Source: Marinoscillum sp. MHG1-6 (lineage in GTDB: Bacteria; Bacteroidota; Bacteroidia; Cytophagales; Cyclobacteriaceae). From it: a DNA stretch of 64,000 nucleotides. The number at the start of each line of letters is the position of its first letter. Positions within the stretch are counted from its first letter, which is position 1. The position numbers and the translations under genes were made by a program. The notes below the pieces were generated by a model, which made no database searches, had not been told where the DNA came from, and saw only the letters and a program-made list of their open reading frames with translations. The stretch spans positions 825,185 through 889,184 of the forward strand of contig NZ_JAMZMI010000001.1 in assembly GCF_024714475.1 (NCBI RefSeq), read 5' to 3'. Positions 1 to 8,743 of the stretch are shown here, piece by piece.

Positions 1-2
1 CC

Positions 3-95
3 CCTACCATCATGATTGAGCATGTACACAAACACATCACTTCTGAGTTGCATCAGAATACGAAAACGGATATCATTTTATCATCACCTCGATAG
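3..95 (+). CDS. C-terminal fragment of an unknown protein cut by the window edge
   Basis: The frame beginning at base 3 is open for 30 codons and stops at TAG 93-95. The peptide ends in a hydrophilic, His-rich stretch (IEHVHKHITSELHQ) without a recognisable domain. The next gene can start 2 bases after this stop, which suggests an operon. Codon composition looks coding, but there is too little to identify a family. Confidence 0.35.
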   Translation, partial: PTIMIEHVHKHITSELHQNTKTDIILSSPR

Positions 96-97
96 CT

Positions 98-415
98 TTG
101 AACTTGATCATACTGGCTGTCAACGCCGGAATGTCTCATGAATCAAGATCTAATCAAACGATGTTGGTCGTAATGATGCTATTTGTGACCCTACTGATCT
201 TGATTAATGTCGTAGTGATTTTCGGCCTGACCAAAGGGAAGCAAACAAGACAGAAGCTACTGAATGGTTTGTTGGAAATGTATAAGGATCAAAAGGTTGA
301 AAAGTACTATGATCTTAGTCTTTTAGGAAATTATTATACGCGGTACAATTTGTTTATGATGGTAGTAGTATTGACTGGGATCACAGCGATCGTGGTGCCG
401 TTTGTTTTAAGGTAG
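98..415 (+). CDS. small two-TM membrane protein, unknown function
   Basis: A protein of at most 105 residues, unrecognised. It has two strongly hydrophobic segments, about residues 23-45 and 85-104, separated by a charged stretch rich in Lys and Tyr (KQTRQKLLNGLLEMYKDQK). The topology is hairpin-like with a soluble loop of roughly 40 residues. The longest form starts with TTG at 98, 2 bases after the upstream stop. An ATG at 131 (giving MSHESRSNQ...) is an equally good start and removes a short hydrophobic leader. Its closeness to the upstream partial gene suggests co-transcription. It converges with lpdA, whose terminator lies between them. No function can be assigned. Confidence 0.6.
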   Translation: MNLIILAVNAGMSHESRSNQTMLVVMMLFVTLLILINVVVIFGLTKGKQTRQKLLNGLLEMYKDQKVEKYYDLSLLGNYYTRYNLFMMVVVLTGITAIVVPFVLR

Positions 416-425
416 TTATATGACA

Positions 426-456
426 CAAAAAAGCCGATTGCGTTAACAACCGGCCT
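426..456 (-). terminator. Rho-independent terminator of lpdA
   Basis: Read on the minus strand, an 8-bp stem with one mismatch (GCCGGTTG / CAATCGGC, loop of 6) is followed by six T. It lies 25 bases beyond the lpdA stop codon and also separates lpdA from the convergent small membrane protein gene. Confidence 0.7.
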
Positions 457-480
457 CTAAGATTTAAAACGAGTTTTTTA

Positions 481-1875
481 TTACAGGTGAATCACCTCAT
501 CGTAAGCCGCTGCTGCAGCTTCCATCACTGCCTCAGACATGGTAGGGTGAGGGTGAACAGATTTGATGATTTCATGGCCTGTGGTCTCGAGGTTTCTGGC
601 AACAACCGCCTCAGCGATCATGTCAGTCACACCTGCACCTATCATGTGGCAACCTAACCACTCACCGTATTTCGCATCGAAGATCACTTTTACGAATCCT
701 TCTTTTGAACCGGCAGCAGATGCCTTACCTGATGCAGAGAATGGGAATTTACCCACTTTGATTTCGTAACCTGCTTCTTTGGCGGCTTTCTCCGTCATAC
801 CTACTGAAGCGATCTCAGGAGTACAGTAAGTACATCCAGGGATGTTTCCATAGTTCAATGGATGAGGGCTCTGACCTGCAATTTTCTCCACGCAGATAAT
901 ACCTTCTGCAGAGGCTACGTGTGCCAGCGCCGGGCCATGTACGATATCACCGATGGCGTAAACACCTTCGATGTTGGTTTTGTAATAGTCATTTACAAGG
1001 ACTTTGCCTTTGTCGTGCTTAACACCAAGATCTTCCAGGCCAAGGCCCTCAAGGTTGGTAGCGATACCTACAGCAGAAAGGACAACGTCACACTCGATCT
1101 TCTCTTCACCTTTCTTGGTCTTCACAGTAACCACACAGCCTTTTCCTTTGGTGTCTACGTTGGTTACTTCGCTGGAAGTCATGATTTTCATGCCCTTCTT
1201 CTTGAAGCTGGTTTCAAGTGCTTTACTTACCTCTTCATCTTCAACCGGCACCACGTTTGGAAGGAATTCTACTATTGTGATCTCAGTTCCTAATGAGTGA
1301 TAGAAGTAGGCAAATTCTACACCGATCGCACCGGATCCAACCACAACCATTTTTTTAGGTTGCTTGTCAAGTACCATCGCCTGTCTGTAACCGATGATTT
1401 TTTTACCATCGATCGGAAGTGCAGGAAGTTCTCTGGAGCGAGCACCTGTAGCCAGGATAATGTTTTTCGCATCATAAAGGGTTTTCTTTCCGGCATCGTC
1501 AGTCACCTCAACCTTCTTACCTTTTGCCAGTTTTCCAAAACCCTTAATGACCTCAATTTTATTCTTCTTCATCAGGAAGGTCACCCCCTTGCTCATGCCA
1601 TCAGCAACACCACGGCTTCTTTTCACCATGCCGTCGAAATCGGCCTCAGCTTTCTGAATTTTGATCCCATAATCCTCCGCATGCTGCGTGTATTCAAAAA
1701 CCTGTGCACTTTTCAACAATGCTTTGGTCGGGATACATCCCCAGTTCAAACAGATTCCACCTAGCTCGGCACGTTCTACTACAGCTACTTTCATTCCTAG
1801 TTGAGAAGCTCGAATTGCTGCTACATACCCGCCTGGACCACTGCCGATGACGATAAGATCATATTGAGATGCCAT
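481..1875 (-). CDS. lpdA: dihydrolipoyl dehydrogenase (E3)
   Basis: FAD-dependent disulfide oxidoreductase that reoxidises dihydrolipoamide in the pyruvate and 2-oxoglutarate dehydrogenase complexes and the glycine cleavage system, passing electrons to NAD+. The 464 residues match the usual family length. Visible are the FAD-binding GSGPGG (11-16), the redox disulfide CLNWGC (C42, C47), a second Rossmann motif GSGAIG near residue 180 for NAD, the FAD-contacting motif with AIGD in the middle, and the C-terminal HPHPTMSE (441-448) whose His-Glu pair is the acid-base catalyst. No E1 or E2 gene is next to it, as is common when one E3 serves several complexes. A hairpin terminator follows the gene. 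Identification is secure. Confidence 0.97.
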   Translation of the reverse strand: MASQYDLIVIGSGPGGYVAAIRASQLGMKVAVVERAELGGICLNWGCIPTKALLKSAQVFEYTQHAEDYGIKIQKAEADFDGMVKRSRGVADGMSKGVTFLMKKNKIEVIKGFGKLAKGKKVEVTDDAGKKTLYDAKNIILATGARSRELPALPIDGKKIIGYRQAMVLDKQPKKMVVVGSGAIGVEFAYFYHSLGTEITIVEFLPNVVPVEDEEVSKALETSFKKKGMKIMTSSEVTNVDTKGKGCVVTVKTKKGEEKIECDVVLSAVGIATNLEGLGLEDLGVKHDKGKVLVNDYYKTNIEGVYAIGDIVHGPALAHVASAEGIICVEKIAGQSPHPLNYGNIPGCTYCTPEIASVGMTEKAAKEAGYEIKVGKFPFSASGKASAAGSKEGFVKVIFDAKYGEWLGCHMIGAGVTDMIAEAVVARNLETTGHEIIKSVHPHPTMSEAVMEAAAAAYDEVIHL

Positions 1876-1947
1876 ATCTGATAAAGTTTAATGCTTAGTT
1901 AATCGAGCCGCAAATCTAAGTCCTGAAGGCAACAAATAAAATTGTAA

Positions 1948-3015
1948 TTACAACATGCATCCCACATGGTGCCACATCCAGACATTTTTTATTGCGCGAA
2001 CAGCATTATAAAGGACGATCAACCATAAGATCACCTCAGATCCGTATTTTAATGGCTTATGCCGGTGACTAATATCAAAACATTTAATTCCAACAACTAA
2101 AAACAGGGGATAGATCACAGAGAGATAGCGTTCATGTTCTTCGGCCCATTCCCGCTCAAAGAAGAGTCGAATGAAGATGTAGCAAGATAGAATGACAAGC
2201 GGTAATCGAACGCCTTTCAGTTTTCCGGTTATCAGGTAGGCAATCACTGTGATTATTATGCCAACGCAAGCCATTGTGGCCCAAAAAGGAACAATCCAAC
2301 TTCCGATAGTATCCATTTGGTACAGCACATTTTGAAAGGAAAAGTCGATAGAAGGTCTTTCCCCGATGAGGTTCGGTAGTCCGAGGTTTCCATAGAAAGC
2401 AAATATGAGCAAACCTAAAACTGAAGTCAGGACCCATTTGAGTTTATTTTCAGAGAGGATAGTCCAGATAAGATATATGGCAATAGCTAGTCCAACGATC
2501 ATTCCCGCTTTACGTGCCATAATCAGAAGGATCACACTTAAAAGAAGTATTGCAATGTTCCCTGAATTCATATTCTTTTCCAGACGAATGGCCGAGTAAA
2601 CCACCAACAAGAAAATAAGAAAGAACAATGCTTCTGTCCATAAAAAACTAATCCCCATTAACATCGGGGTATTAAAAGCCATAAGCAGTCCAAAGGCCAG
2701 CCATCTAGATCGCAGGGTGAAAAGCTCTTTGGTCATACAGAACCACAGGGTTGCTGAAGCAGAAAAGCATAAGATATTGATGATTGACATAATCCGGCAT
2801 CCATTTTCAGGTATTCCGGACAATAGTATGATCAGAAGACTTTGCGGCAATCCATGATCTGACAAGAATGCCCAAAGGCCCTTACCTGATAATTGTCCTG
2901 CTTCCTTCAGATAGTAGCAGCTGTCAGCAGTATACCCTATACCATGCCAGTTAGAAATTAAAGCGAGTGCCGAGGATAATCCAAATATTATTAAAATTGC
3001 GCTCCGGTCTTTCAT
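1948..3015 (-). CDS. multi-pass membrane protein, possible GT-C-like glycosyltransferase
   Basis: A 355-residue hydrophobic protein with about nine predicted transmembrane segments. An early acidic residue in the first non-membrane loop (YTADSCYYL, near residue 30) and a WTEALF motif near residue 125 resemble the D-x-YY and PTEPLF-type signatures of GT-C / ArnT-like glycosyltransferases of bacterial envelopes. That is family-level resemblance only. A C-terminal run ends in MWHHVGCML. It is divergent from fabG with 63 bases between them and stands alone downstream of nothing obviously related. I cannot name a substrate; it may be a glycan-building membrane enzyme or an uncharacterised transporter. 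Confidence 0.6.
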   Translation of the reverse strand: MKDRSAILIIFGLSSALALISNWHGIGYTADSCYYLKEAGQLSGKGLWAFLSDHGLPQSLLIILLSGIPENGCRIMSIINILCFSASATLWFCMTKELFTLRSRWLAFGLLMAFNTPMLMGISFLWTEALFFLIFLLVVYSAIRLEKNMNSGNIAILLLSVILLIMARKAGMIVGLAIAIYLIWTILSENKLKWVLTSVLGLLIFAFYGNLGLPNLIGERPSIDFSFQNVLYQMDTIGSWIVPFWATMACVGIIITVIAYLITGKLKGVRLPLVILSCYIFIRLFFEREWAEEHERYLSVIYPLFLVVGIKCFDISHRHKPLKYGSEVILWLIVLYNAVRAIKNVWMWHHVGCML

Positions 3016-3078
3016 TACTGGCTTCAGGATGAGGGAAGACTAAGATTTGTTAACAAGCTGACTAAAAAGTCTCAATTT

Positions 3079-3825
3079 ATGAAAATACTAGAAGGAAAAA
3101 CCGCCCTGATCACCGGGGCTTCTAAAGGAATCGGTAGATCAATAGCCTTAACATATGCTGAAGAGGGTGCCAACGTTGCATTTACATACTTGTCAAGCGT
3201 GGAAAAAGGTGAGGCACTTGTAAAAGAATTGGAAGCATTTGGCGTCAAGGCAAAAGGATATCGTTCTGATGCTTCTGATTTTGCTGCCGCTCAGGAATTG
3301 ATTGACGGAGTGGTTGCAGATTTTGGTTCTCTTGATATCCTTATCAACAATGCTGGAATCACCAGGGATAATCTACTTATGAGGATGACTGAGGAAAGCT
3401 GGGATGAAATCATGCAGGTTAACCTGAAATCTTGTTTTAATACTGTAAAAGCCTCTGCCAGAACTTTCATGAAACAGAGAAGCGGTTCTATCATCAATAT
3501 GTCTTCTGTTGTCGGTGTGAAAGGTAACCCGGGACAGTCTAACTACGCTGCATCAAAAGCTGGTATCATCGGTTTTACAAAGTCTGTAGCGCTGGAGCTT
3601 GGTTCCCGAGGTATTCGATGCAATGCGGTTGCGCCAGGCTTTATCGAGACCGAGATGACCGAGGTATTGGACGAAAAGGTAGTTCAAAGCTGGAGAGATG
3701 CGATTCCTTTGAAAAGAGGCGGTCAGCCGGAAGATGTTGCGAACGCATGTGTATTTCTAGGATCAGATATGTCCGCTTATATTACAGGGCAAACCATCCA
3801 GGTGGATGGCGGTATGTTGACCTGA
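3079..3825 (+). CDS. fabG: 3-oxoacyl-ACP reductase FabG (SDR family)
   Basis: NADPH-dependent reductase of fatty-acid elongation that reduces 3-oxoacyl-ACP to (R)-3-hydroxyacyl-ACP. At 248 residues it has the family's usual length. The Rossmann motif TGASKGIG is at 12-19, NNAG is near 90, and the catalytic Ser-Tyr-Lys set is Ser142/143, Tyr156 and Lys160 (YAASK). The segment IETEMTEVL and the C-terminal QTIQVDGGM are typical of FabG rather than of other short-chain dehydrogenases. No other fab genes are adjacent. A strong terminator follows at 3850-3892, only a few bases before the next gene. Confidence 0.93.
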   Translation: MKILEGKTALITGASKGIGRSIALTYAEEGANVAFTYLSSVEKGEALVKELEAFGVKAKGYRSDASDFAAAQELIDGVVADFGSLDILINNAGITRDNLLMRMTEESWDEIMQVNLKSCFNTVKASARTFMKQRSGSIINMSSVVGVKGNPGQSNYAASKAGIIGFTKSVALELGSRGIRCNAVAPGFIETEMTEVLDEKVVQSWRDAIPLKRGGQPEDVANACVFLGSDMSAYITGQTIQVDGGMLT

Positions 3826-3849
3826 TAACCTAAACAATATTCTTTCAGA

Positions 3850-3892
3850 AGCCGTTTGCAACACCTGTGCCTGTAAACGGCTTTGTTTTTTT
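3850..3892 (+). terminator. Rho-independent terminator after fabG
   Basis: An 8-bp perfect stem AGCCGTTT / AAACGGCT (3850-3857 and 3875-3882) is followed by TTGTTTTTTT. The next gene starts at 3896, so it must have its own promoter inside this region or rely on read-through. Confidence 0.8.
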
Positions 3893-3895
3893 AAT

Positions 3896-5941
3896 ATGGA
3901 AAATAGCTGGTATTCTTTAGAAGTTTCTTTGGGATGGGTGTTGTTAACCCTGGTGTTGGCAGCAGTATTGGCGTATTTTCTTTATGCTCAAAAACAGGTC
4001 CCCTGGTCCCGAAATCAAAACCTGATATTGGGCTTTTTTCGCATGATGTCAGTTTTTCTCATCGCGCTATTATTGCTGAACCCACTTTTAAAGCTATCTG
4101 TCAATCACACCGAGATGCCCAAAGTGATCCTTGCAATAGATAATTCCAGGTCAATGACAATGAGGGGAGCTGTAGGTCAGGATGCTGACCTGTCTGCCTG
4201 GGTTGGAGGAGCGTTTCAGATGTTATCAGAACAATATGACGCAACCTTGATTGGGATGGACGGATCTGAATTGGATACCATTCGTTTTGATGGTCAGGTT
4301 ACGAATCTATCCGGGATGCTGCAGAATATTGCTGCCAATTATGAAGGAGAAAATGTAGCTGCTGTTGTCCTTGTTTCGGATGGCATTGTCAATTCTGGAC
4401 TCCTTCCGCAGTATGGGCAATATACTTTCCCTATCTATGGTATAGGTGTTGGAGATACCACCATGCCCAAAGATCTTTCGATCAACTATGTTAAAAATAA
4501 CAAGGTCGCCTACCAGGGAAACCAGTTTCCGGTGAGTGTCCAACTTAGGCAAAATGGTTTTGATGGGCAGACGGTACGACTTGAAGTTCGAGAGGGGAGC
4601 ACTCTGAAAGCTGAAAAAAATGTCAGGCTTGAATCCCCTTTGACCTCGATCAATTTTAATCTTAAAGCTGATGAAGCCGGATTGAAAAGGCTAAAGGTAT
4701 TGGTATCAAGGTTGTCTGGAGAGTCATCCACACAAAATAATCAGCAGGATGCCTATATCAATGTGGTAGAAGGAAAGGAGCGAATTCTGATCATGGCTCC
4801 GGCGCCACATCCGGACATATCAGCTATCAGAAGGGTTTTGGATGAAGCCGCCAATTACGAGACGGTGCTGTATATTCCTGGAATTTCAGAGTCTGACTTA
4901 GCAGGCGAGTTTGATGTCCTCATTGAGCATCAGGCATTTGCTTATAGCAGATATCCTAAGGTAAAGGCAGGTGGAAAATGGTATATTATCGGCTCTCGCA
5001 GTACCCTTGGATTACGTCGAAATATCAGCTTTTTGCGGATTAGCCAAAGAGGAGGACAGACCGACAACGTGGTGCCAATCTATAAGCCGGAGTTTTCCTT
5101 GTTTACCTTAAATGCAGAGGAGTTGGAGCACCTGAAGCAATATCCACCATTAAATGTGCCTTTTGGTCAGTACACCCTGTCGGGACCCGTTGAGGTGTTG
5201 TTATCACAAGGTGTTGGATCTGTGGATACAGACAGGCCGTTGATGATGTACTATGATGATGGCACTGATAAGCAGGCCATAACCGTCGGCACCGGCTTCT
5301 GGCAGTGGAGACTTCAGGAGTTCGGAAGCCATGGAGAGGCACCTTTATTCAAGGAGTTGATATTAAAAACTATCCAATACCTCAGTATCAAGGCGGATAA
5401 GAAACGATTCAATGTGAGGCCTAGACAACAAACCTTCACTGAGAATGACCGGATTTATATTGATACGGAAGTATATAACAATGTATATGAACGTGTTTAT
5501 GGTAATACGATCGATTTGAATCTTATTAATGAGGAGGGGGAAGTCACTAATTACCAGCTGATTGATAGTGAGTTGAGTAATTATTTTAACCTTGGGAGGC
5601 TCAAGGCTGGAGTATATCGTTATAAGGCCGGAACTACCGTAGGAAACAAGCAAATAACAGAGGAAGGGGAGTTTGTGGTCCGTTCAATTCAACTTGAAGC
5701 ACTGAATTTACAGGCTGATCATGATCTTTTGAGGGCTGTTTCGAGAAATACGGATGGTAAGTTTTTCAAATGGGAGGAACGCGAAAACCTCAAGCAGACG
5801 CTGCTCAATGCTCATTTTCCGGGTGTGATTCATACAGAAAGCGACTTAATGCCCCTAATTAACAGTCTATGGCTGATTGCCTTCATTATGCTTTTATTGT
5901 CTGTGGAATGGTTCTTAAGGAAATACTGGGGCGCCTATTAA
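3896..5941 (+). CDS. membrane-anchored VWA-domain protein
   Basis: A 681-residue protein with two N-terminal transmembrane segments (about 13-30 and 46-64), a von Willebrand factor A-like domain in which the metal-site motif DNSRS (about 80-86) is intact, a long beta-rich central region, and a final transmembrane segment (about 655-672) ending in EWFLRKYWGAY. This architecture is common in Bacteroidota as an uncharacterised VWA membrane protein with a glutamine-amidotransferase-like fold in the middle, related to the Bat proteins. It probably assembles or senses envelope complexes in the periplasm, which is inference. It starts 3 bases beyond the fabG terminator. BatD is encoded elsewhere in the window (9.8-11.3 kb), not next to this gene. 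Confidence 0.85.
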   Translation: MENSWYSLEVSLGWVLLTLVLAAVLAYFLYAQKQVPWSRNQNLILGFFRMMSVFLIALLLLNPLLKLSVNHTEMPKVILAIDNSRSMTMRGAVGQDADLSAWVGGAFQMLSEQYDATLIGMDGSELDTIRFDGQVTNLSGMLQNIAANYEGENVAAVVLVSDGIVNSGLLPQYGQYTFPIYGIGVGDTTMPKDLSINYVKNNKVAYQGNQFPVSVQLRQNGFDGQTVRLEVREGSTLKAEKNVRLESPLTSINFNLKADEAGLKRLKVLVSRLSGESSTQNNQQDAYINVVEGKERILIMAPAPHPDISAIRRVLDEAANYETVLYIPGISESDLAGEFDVLIEHQAFAYSRYPKVKAGGKWYIIGSRSTLGLRRNISFLRISQRGGQTDNVVPIYKPEFSLFTLNAEELEHLKQYPPLNVPFGQYTLSGPVEVLLSQGVGSVDTDRPLMMYYDDGTDKQAITVGTGFWQWRLQEFGSHGEAPLFKELILKTIQYLSIKADKKRFNVRPRQQTFTENDRIYIDTEVYNNVYERVYGNTIDLNLINEEGEVTNYQLIDSELSNYFNLGRLKAGVYRYKAGTTVGNKQITEEGEFVVRSIQLEALNLQADHDLLRAVSRNTDGKFFKWEERENLKQTLLNAHFPGVIHTESDLMPLINSLWLIAFIMLLLSVEWFLRKYWGAY

Positions 5942-6111
5942 GGCAACAATCTCCTATTTCGAGAAAATAGCTCATTTTGTCCGTAGGCATTTTTTGGGGT
6001 TTCATCGTTTAAAAAGTCCTATTCACCGAAAATATCAACAGTGAATGTCTTTATTGAATAACTTATTAATCTGATTATTAGATTGATAGAATTCACCTAA
6101 TACCGCCTGCG

Positions 6112-6672
6112 ATGATCAGTACTATTCAGAAAAAGAAAATTCTGCTTTTATTCGACGTTCTGGACATTAACAAGAATGGCGAGCTGCAGCCCGATGATTT
6201 CGAGCGAGTTGCGACTAAGATCAGTGATGTCAAGGGATATTCTGAGCACTCAACGAACAGGCTTAATCTAAAGGTGAAATCTTTCAGGCTATTCATCCAG
6301 TTACTTACGGATATGCAAAAGGAAGAAGCCTCCATCTCGAAGGAAGAATGGCTATACGTATTTGAAAATGTGTTGCTTCCTAATGAGCGCAAGATCAAAG
6401 GCTATGTGCACCGTACCGCGGCTTATATTTTCTCCCTGTTTGATAGCAACGGAGACAGGGTTGTTTCTCTCAATGAATACCTCAATATGTTTAGTGTATA
6501 CGGCCTGGAGGACGAGTACGCTATTATTGCATTCAAGAAATTAGATCTGAATGGTGATGGCGTATTGCAATTCTATGAAGTGGTGCAGGCCTTCTACGAC
6601 TTTTTTCTATCAGATTCAGAAACTGTTCCGGGCAACTGGATCTTTGGTAATTTTGATCTGGTAGAGGCTTAA
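6112..6672 (+). CDS. EF-hand calcium-binding protein
   Basis: A soluble 186-residue protein with at least three EF-hand loops: DINKNGELQPDD (18-29), DSNGDRVVSLNE (about 111-122) and DLNGDGVLQFYE (about 145-156). The last two are close to the canonical DxDxDGxxxxxE pattern, while the first has Asp instead of Glu at position 12. No signal peptide is present, so it is probably cytoplasmic, resembling the calerythrin/sarcoplasmic calcium-binding group. It may buffer or sense calcium. Its stop codon overlaps the stop codon of the convergent Nfu gene: the four bases TTAA at 6669-6672 serve both. The 170-base upstream gap is AT-rich. Confidence 0.85.
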   Translation: MISTIQKKKILLLFDVLDINKNGELQPDDFERVATKISDVKGYSEHSTNRLNLKVKSFRLFIQLLTDMQKEEASISKEEWLYVFENVLLPNERKIKGYVHRTAAYIFSLFDSNGDRVVSLNEYLNMFSVYGLEDEYAIIAFKKLDLNGDGVLQFYEVVQAFYDFFLSDSETVPGNWIFGNFDLVEA

Positions 6673-7253
6673 ACTCCTTCCGCGACAACTTCCTGAACTT
6701 CCGGCACCATTTTTTTCAAAAGGGTTTCAATACCGGCTTTCAAGGTTACCGTAGAAGATGGGCACCCTGAACAAGAACCTTGCAAGATCACTTTCACCAC
6801 GCCGTCATCATAAGAACCAAAGCTGATGGCACCTCCGTCCATTTCAACAGCCGGGCGGATGTACTCATCCAGAATCCCTTTGATTTTTACTTCAACATCT
6901 GAGTCATCATCGCTCACCTTGTGGTCTTCCTGAACTTCTTTTTCTGTCAGGATCTGACGTCCATCCTCCAAAAATTTCTTAATGTGATTTTGGATGTCGG
7001 TTTTTACCTCATACCAATCCGTCGCATCGTCTTTGGTGACTGTCACAAAATTGCTCATGTAGAATACCCGCTTCACATACGGGTAATTGAAAAGTTCTGA
7101 GGCCAAAGGCGCTTCTGTAGTAGAGGCCTTATCCGGGAAATCACGGCTGACACCCTCAGGTAGCAACATGAAATTCAAAACAAACTTCAATGAGTTGGGA
7201 TTCGGGTTGGACTCGGTATATATATTGATGACTGGTTTATCAGTAGCTTCCAT
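6669..7253 (-). CDS. Nfu/NifU-type iron-sulfur cluster scaffold or carrier
   Basis: A 194-residue protein with an N-terminal Nfu domain (about 8-100; begins YTESNPNPNSLKF) and a C-terminal NifU-like domain (about 118-190) carrying the CxxC motif (C161-SG-C164) that binds or transfers a [4Fe-4S] cluster. The domain order equals that of mitochondrial NFU1 and of bacterial NfuA-like carriers. It likely delivers clusters to apo-enzymes in the cytoplasm. It is the last gene of a minus-strand run with the symporter gene 68 bases upstream, and it converges with the EF-hand gene, sharing its stop bases. Confidence 0.92.
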   Translation of the reverse strand: MEATDKPVINIYTESNPNPNSLKFVLNFMLLPEGVSRDFPDKASTTEAPLASELFNYPYVKRVFYMSNFVTVTKDDATDWYEVKTDIQNHIKKFLEDGRQILTEKEVQEDHKVSDDDSDVEVKIKGILDEYIRPAVEMDGGAISFGSYDDGVVKVILQGSCSGCPSSTVTLKAGIETLLKKMVPEVQEVVAEGV

Positions 7254-7321
7254 TGTTCTTCAGTGTTATGAATCTATTTAAACACAAAGTTGGGATATAA
7301 GTTCGGAAAACCGATAGGTAT

Positions 7322-8728
7322 TTAGTCCTTTCTTAACTCGTCCTCACTCCCGGCAATAATGGTTGCTACAGTTGCATCCCCTGTAATGTTAGCTACAGTC
7401 CGGGTCATATCGAGAATACGATCCACTGGGAAAATAATAGCGACCCATGCAGGATTCAGTCCTACGGTTTGCAGGATAATGATCAACATCACCAGGCTGG
7501 CTCCGGGTACTGCTGCGGTACCTATTGATCCCATGGTGGCAGTCAAAACGATTGTAAGCTGCTGAGCTAATGAGAGGTCGACAAGGTGAACCTGGGCCAG
7601 GAATACCGTAGCTATTGCCAGGTAAAGGCTGGTGCCATCCATATTCACAGTGGCTCCTATCGGCAGAACGAAGCTGGATACATTTTTAGAGACACCCATT
7701 CCTTCTTCAACGCACTCCATTGTTACTGGCAGGGTCGCCGCACTGGAGCTGGTAGAAAAGGCCAGGAATTGAGCAGGGCTAAGAATCCTGAAAAACTTCT
7801 TGTATTTCATCCCTTTGATAAAGAGCCTTGCTAAAAGTGGATAGAAGGCAAAAAGCATAAATGATAGCCCCAGAAGTACAACAATGGTATAAGATCCCAA
7901 TCCCTTAAAAATCTCAAAAACCTCAGAAGGGCTGTTGGCCATTTTTGCCACTACCCCAGCCAATAGTGCAAAAACAAAGAAAGGTGCAGCTCTCATGATG
8001 GTGTCCACCATTCTCAGGAAGACCTCATTGATGGAAGAAATAAAATTCTTCACCGGAGCACCCTTGTCGTCCGGAACCACTGCCAGGGTTATACCAAAAA
8101 AGATGGCAAAAAAGATGACCTGCAGCATGAGCTGGTTGTCCGATATGGACAAAATGATATTTTCCGGAACCATGTCCACCACAAACTGTAGTGGCGGTTC
8201 TTCTTTTTGTTTTTTCGCAACTGCAACCTTTTCCTCAACATTTTGTTGAGCTTCTTCGAGTTCACCGCTGGCTACAAGGGCTTCAGCCATTTCCCGGTAC
8301 TCGGGATCAGCTAAAAAGTTTTTACCATCTTTTATTTCGACTCCCGCACTCTGCGTCCAGATCTCATAAGAGATTCTGTTTTTGATCCTTTGGGAATCAT
8401 CCATATGGGTACCGGGAGCGATAAAGTTGACAACCAATAGACCAACAGTAATGGCGCTAACAGTGGTCACCAGATAAAGTGCCAAAGTTTTAGCTCCCAT
8501 CCTTCCAAGGGAGGAGGTATCGTTGAGTCCCGAAACGCCATCAATGATTGAGAACAGAACCAGCGGTACAGCAATAAACTTTAGCAGCCTGATAAAAATC
8601 TGACCAAATGGGTCTATCCAGTCAATGGTAAACTGGTTCCAGCCAAGGGAGCTGGACAGAAATGCCCAGAGAATTCCCAAAACAAGTCCAATAATAATTT
8701 TTACGTGCAGTGGGAGATTTTTCATCAT
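7322..8728 (-). CDS. dicarboxylate/amino acid:cation symporter (DAACS family)
   Basis: A 468-residue inner-membrane transporter of the GltP/DctA/EAAT family, which couples uptake of glutamate, aspartate or C4-dicarboxylates to Na+ or H+. Typical motifs are present: the Ser-rich hairpin STSSSAATLP, the NMDGT metal/substrate loop, GTAAVPGAS, and the C-terminal DRILDMTRT...N.TGD substrate-binding helix. An extra hydrophilic, Glu/Lys-rich loop (about 140-185) lies between early transmembrane helices, as seen in several Bacteroidota homologues. The Arg in DMTRT fits acidic amino acid or dicarboxylate recognition, but the substrate is not proven. It follows aroC by 15 bases and is probably co-transcribed with it. 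Confidence 0.92.
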   Translation of the reverse strand: MMKNLPLHVKIIIGLVLGILWAFLSSSLGWNQFTIDWIDPFGQIFIRLLKFIAVPLVLFSIIDGVSGLNDTSSLGRMGAKTLALYLVTTVSAITVGLLVVNFIAPGTHMDDSQRIKNRISYEIWTQSAGVEIKDGKNFLADPEYREMAEALVASGELEEAQQNVEEKVAVAKKQKEEPPLQFVVDMVPENIILSISDNQLMLQVIFFAIFFGITLAVVPDDKGAPVKNFISSINEVFLRMVDTIMRAAPFFVFALLAGVVAKMANSPSEVFEIFKGLGSYTIVVLLGLSFMLFAFYPLLARLFIKGMKYKKFFRILSPAQFLAFSTSSSAATLPVTMECVEEGMGVSKNVSSFVLPIGATVNMDGTSLYLAIATVFLAQVHLVDLSLAQQLTIVLTATMGSIGTAAVPGASLVMLIIILQTVGLNPAWVAIIFPVDRILDMTRTVANITGDATVATIIAGSEDELRKD

Positions 8729-8743
8729 GGGAGGCTGTTTCGA

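Noticed and set aside
862..1293. 143-codon frame opposite lpdA
   Set aside because: It is the complementary shadow of a well-conserved gene and has no family features.
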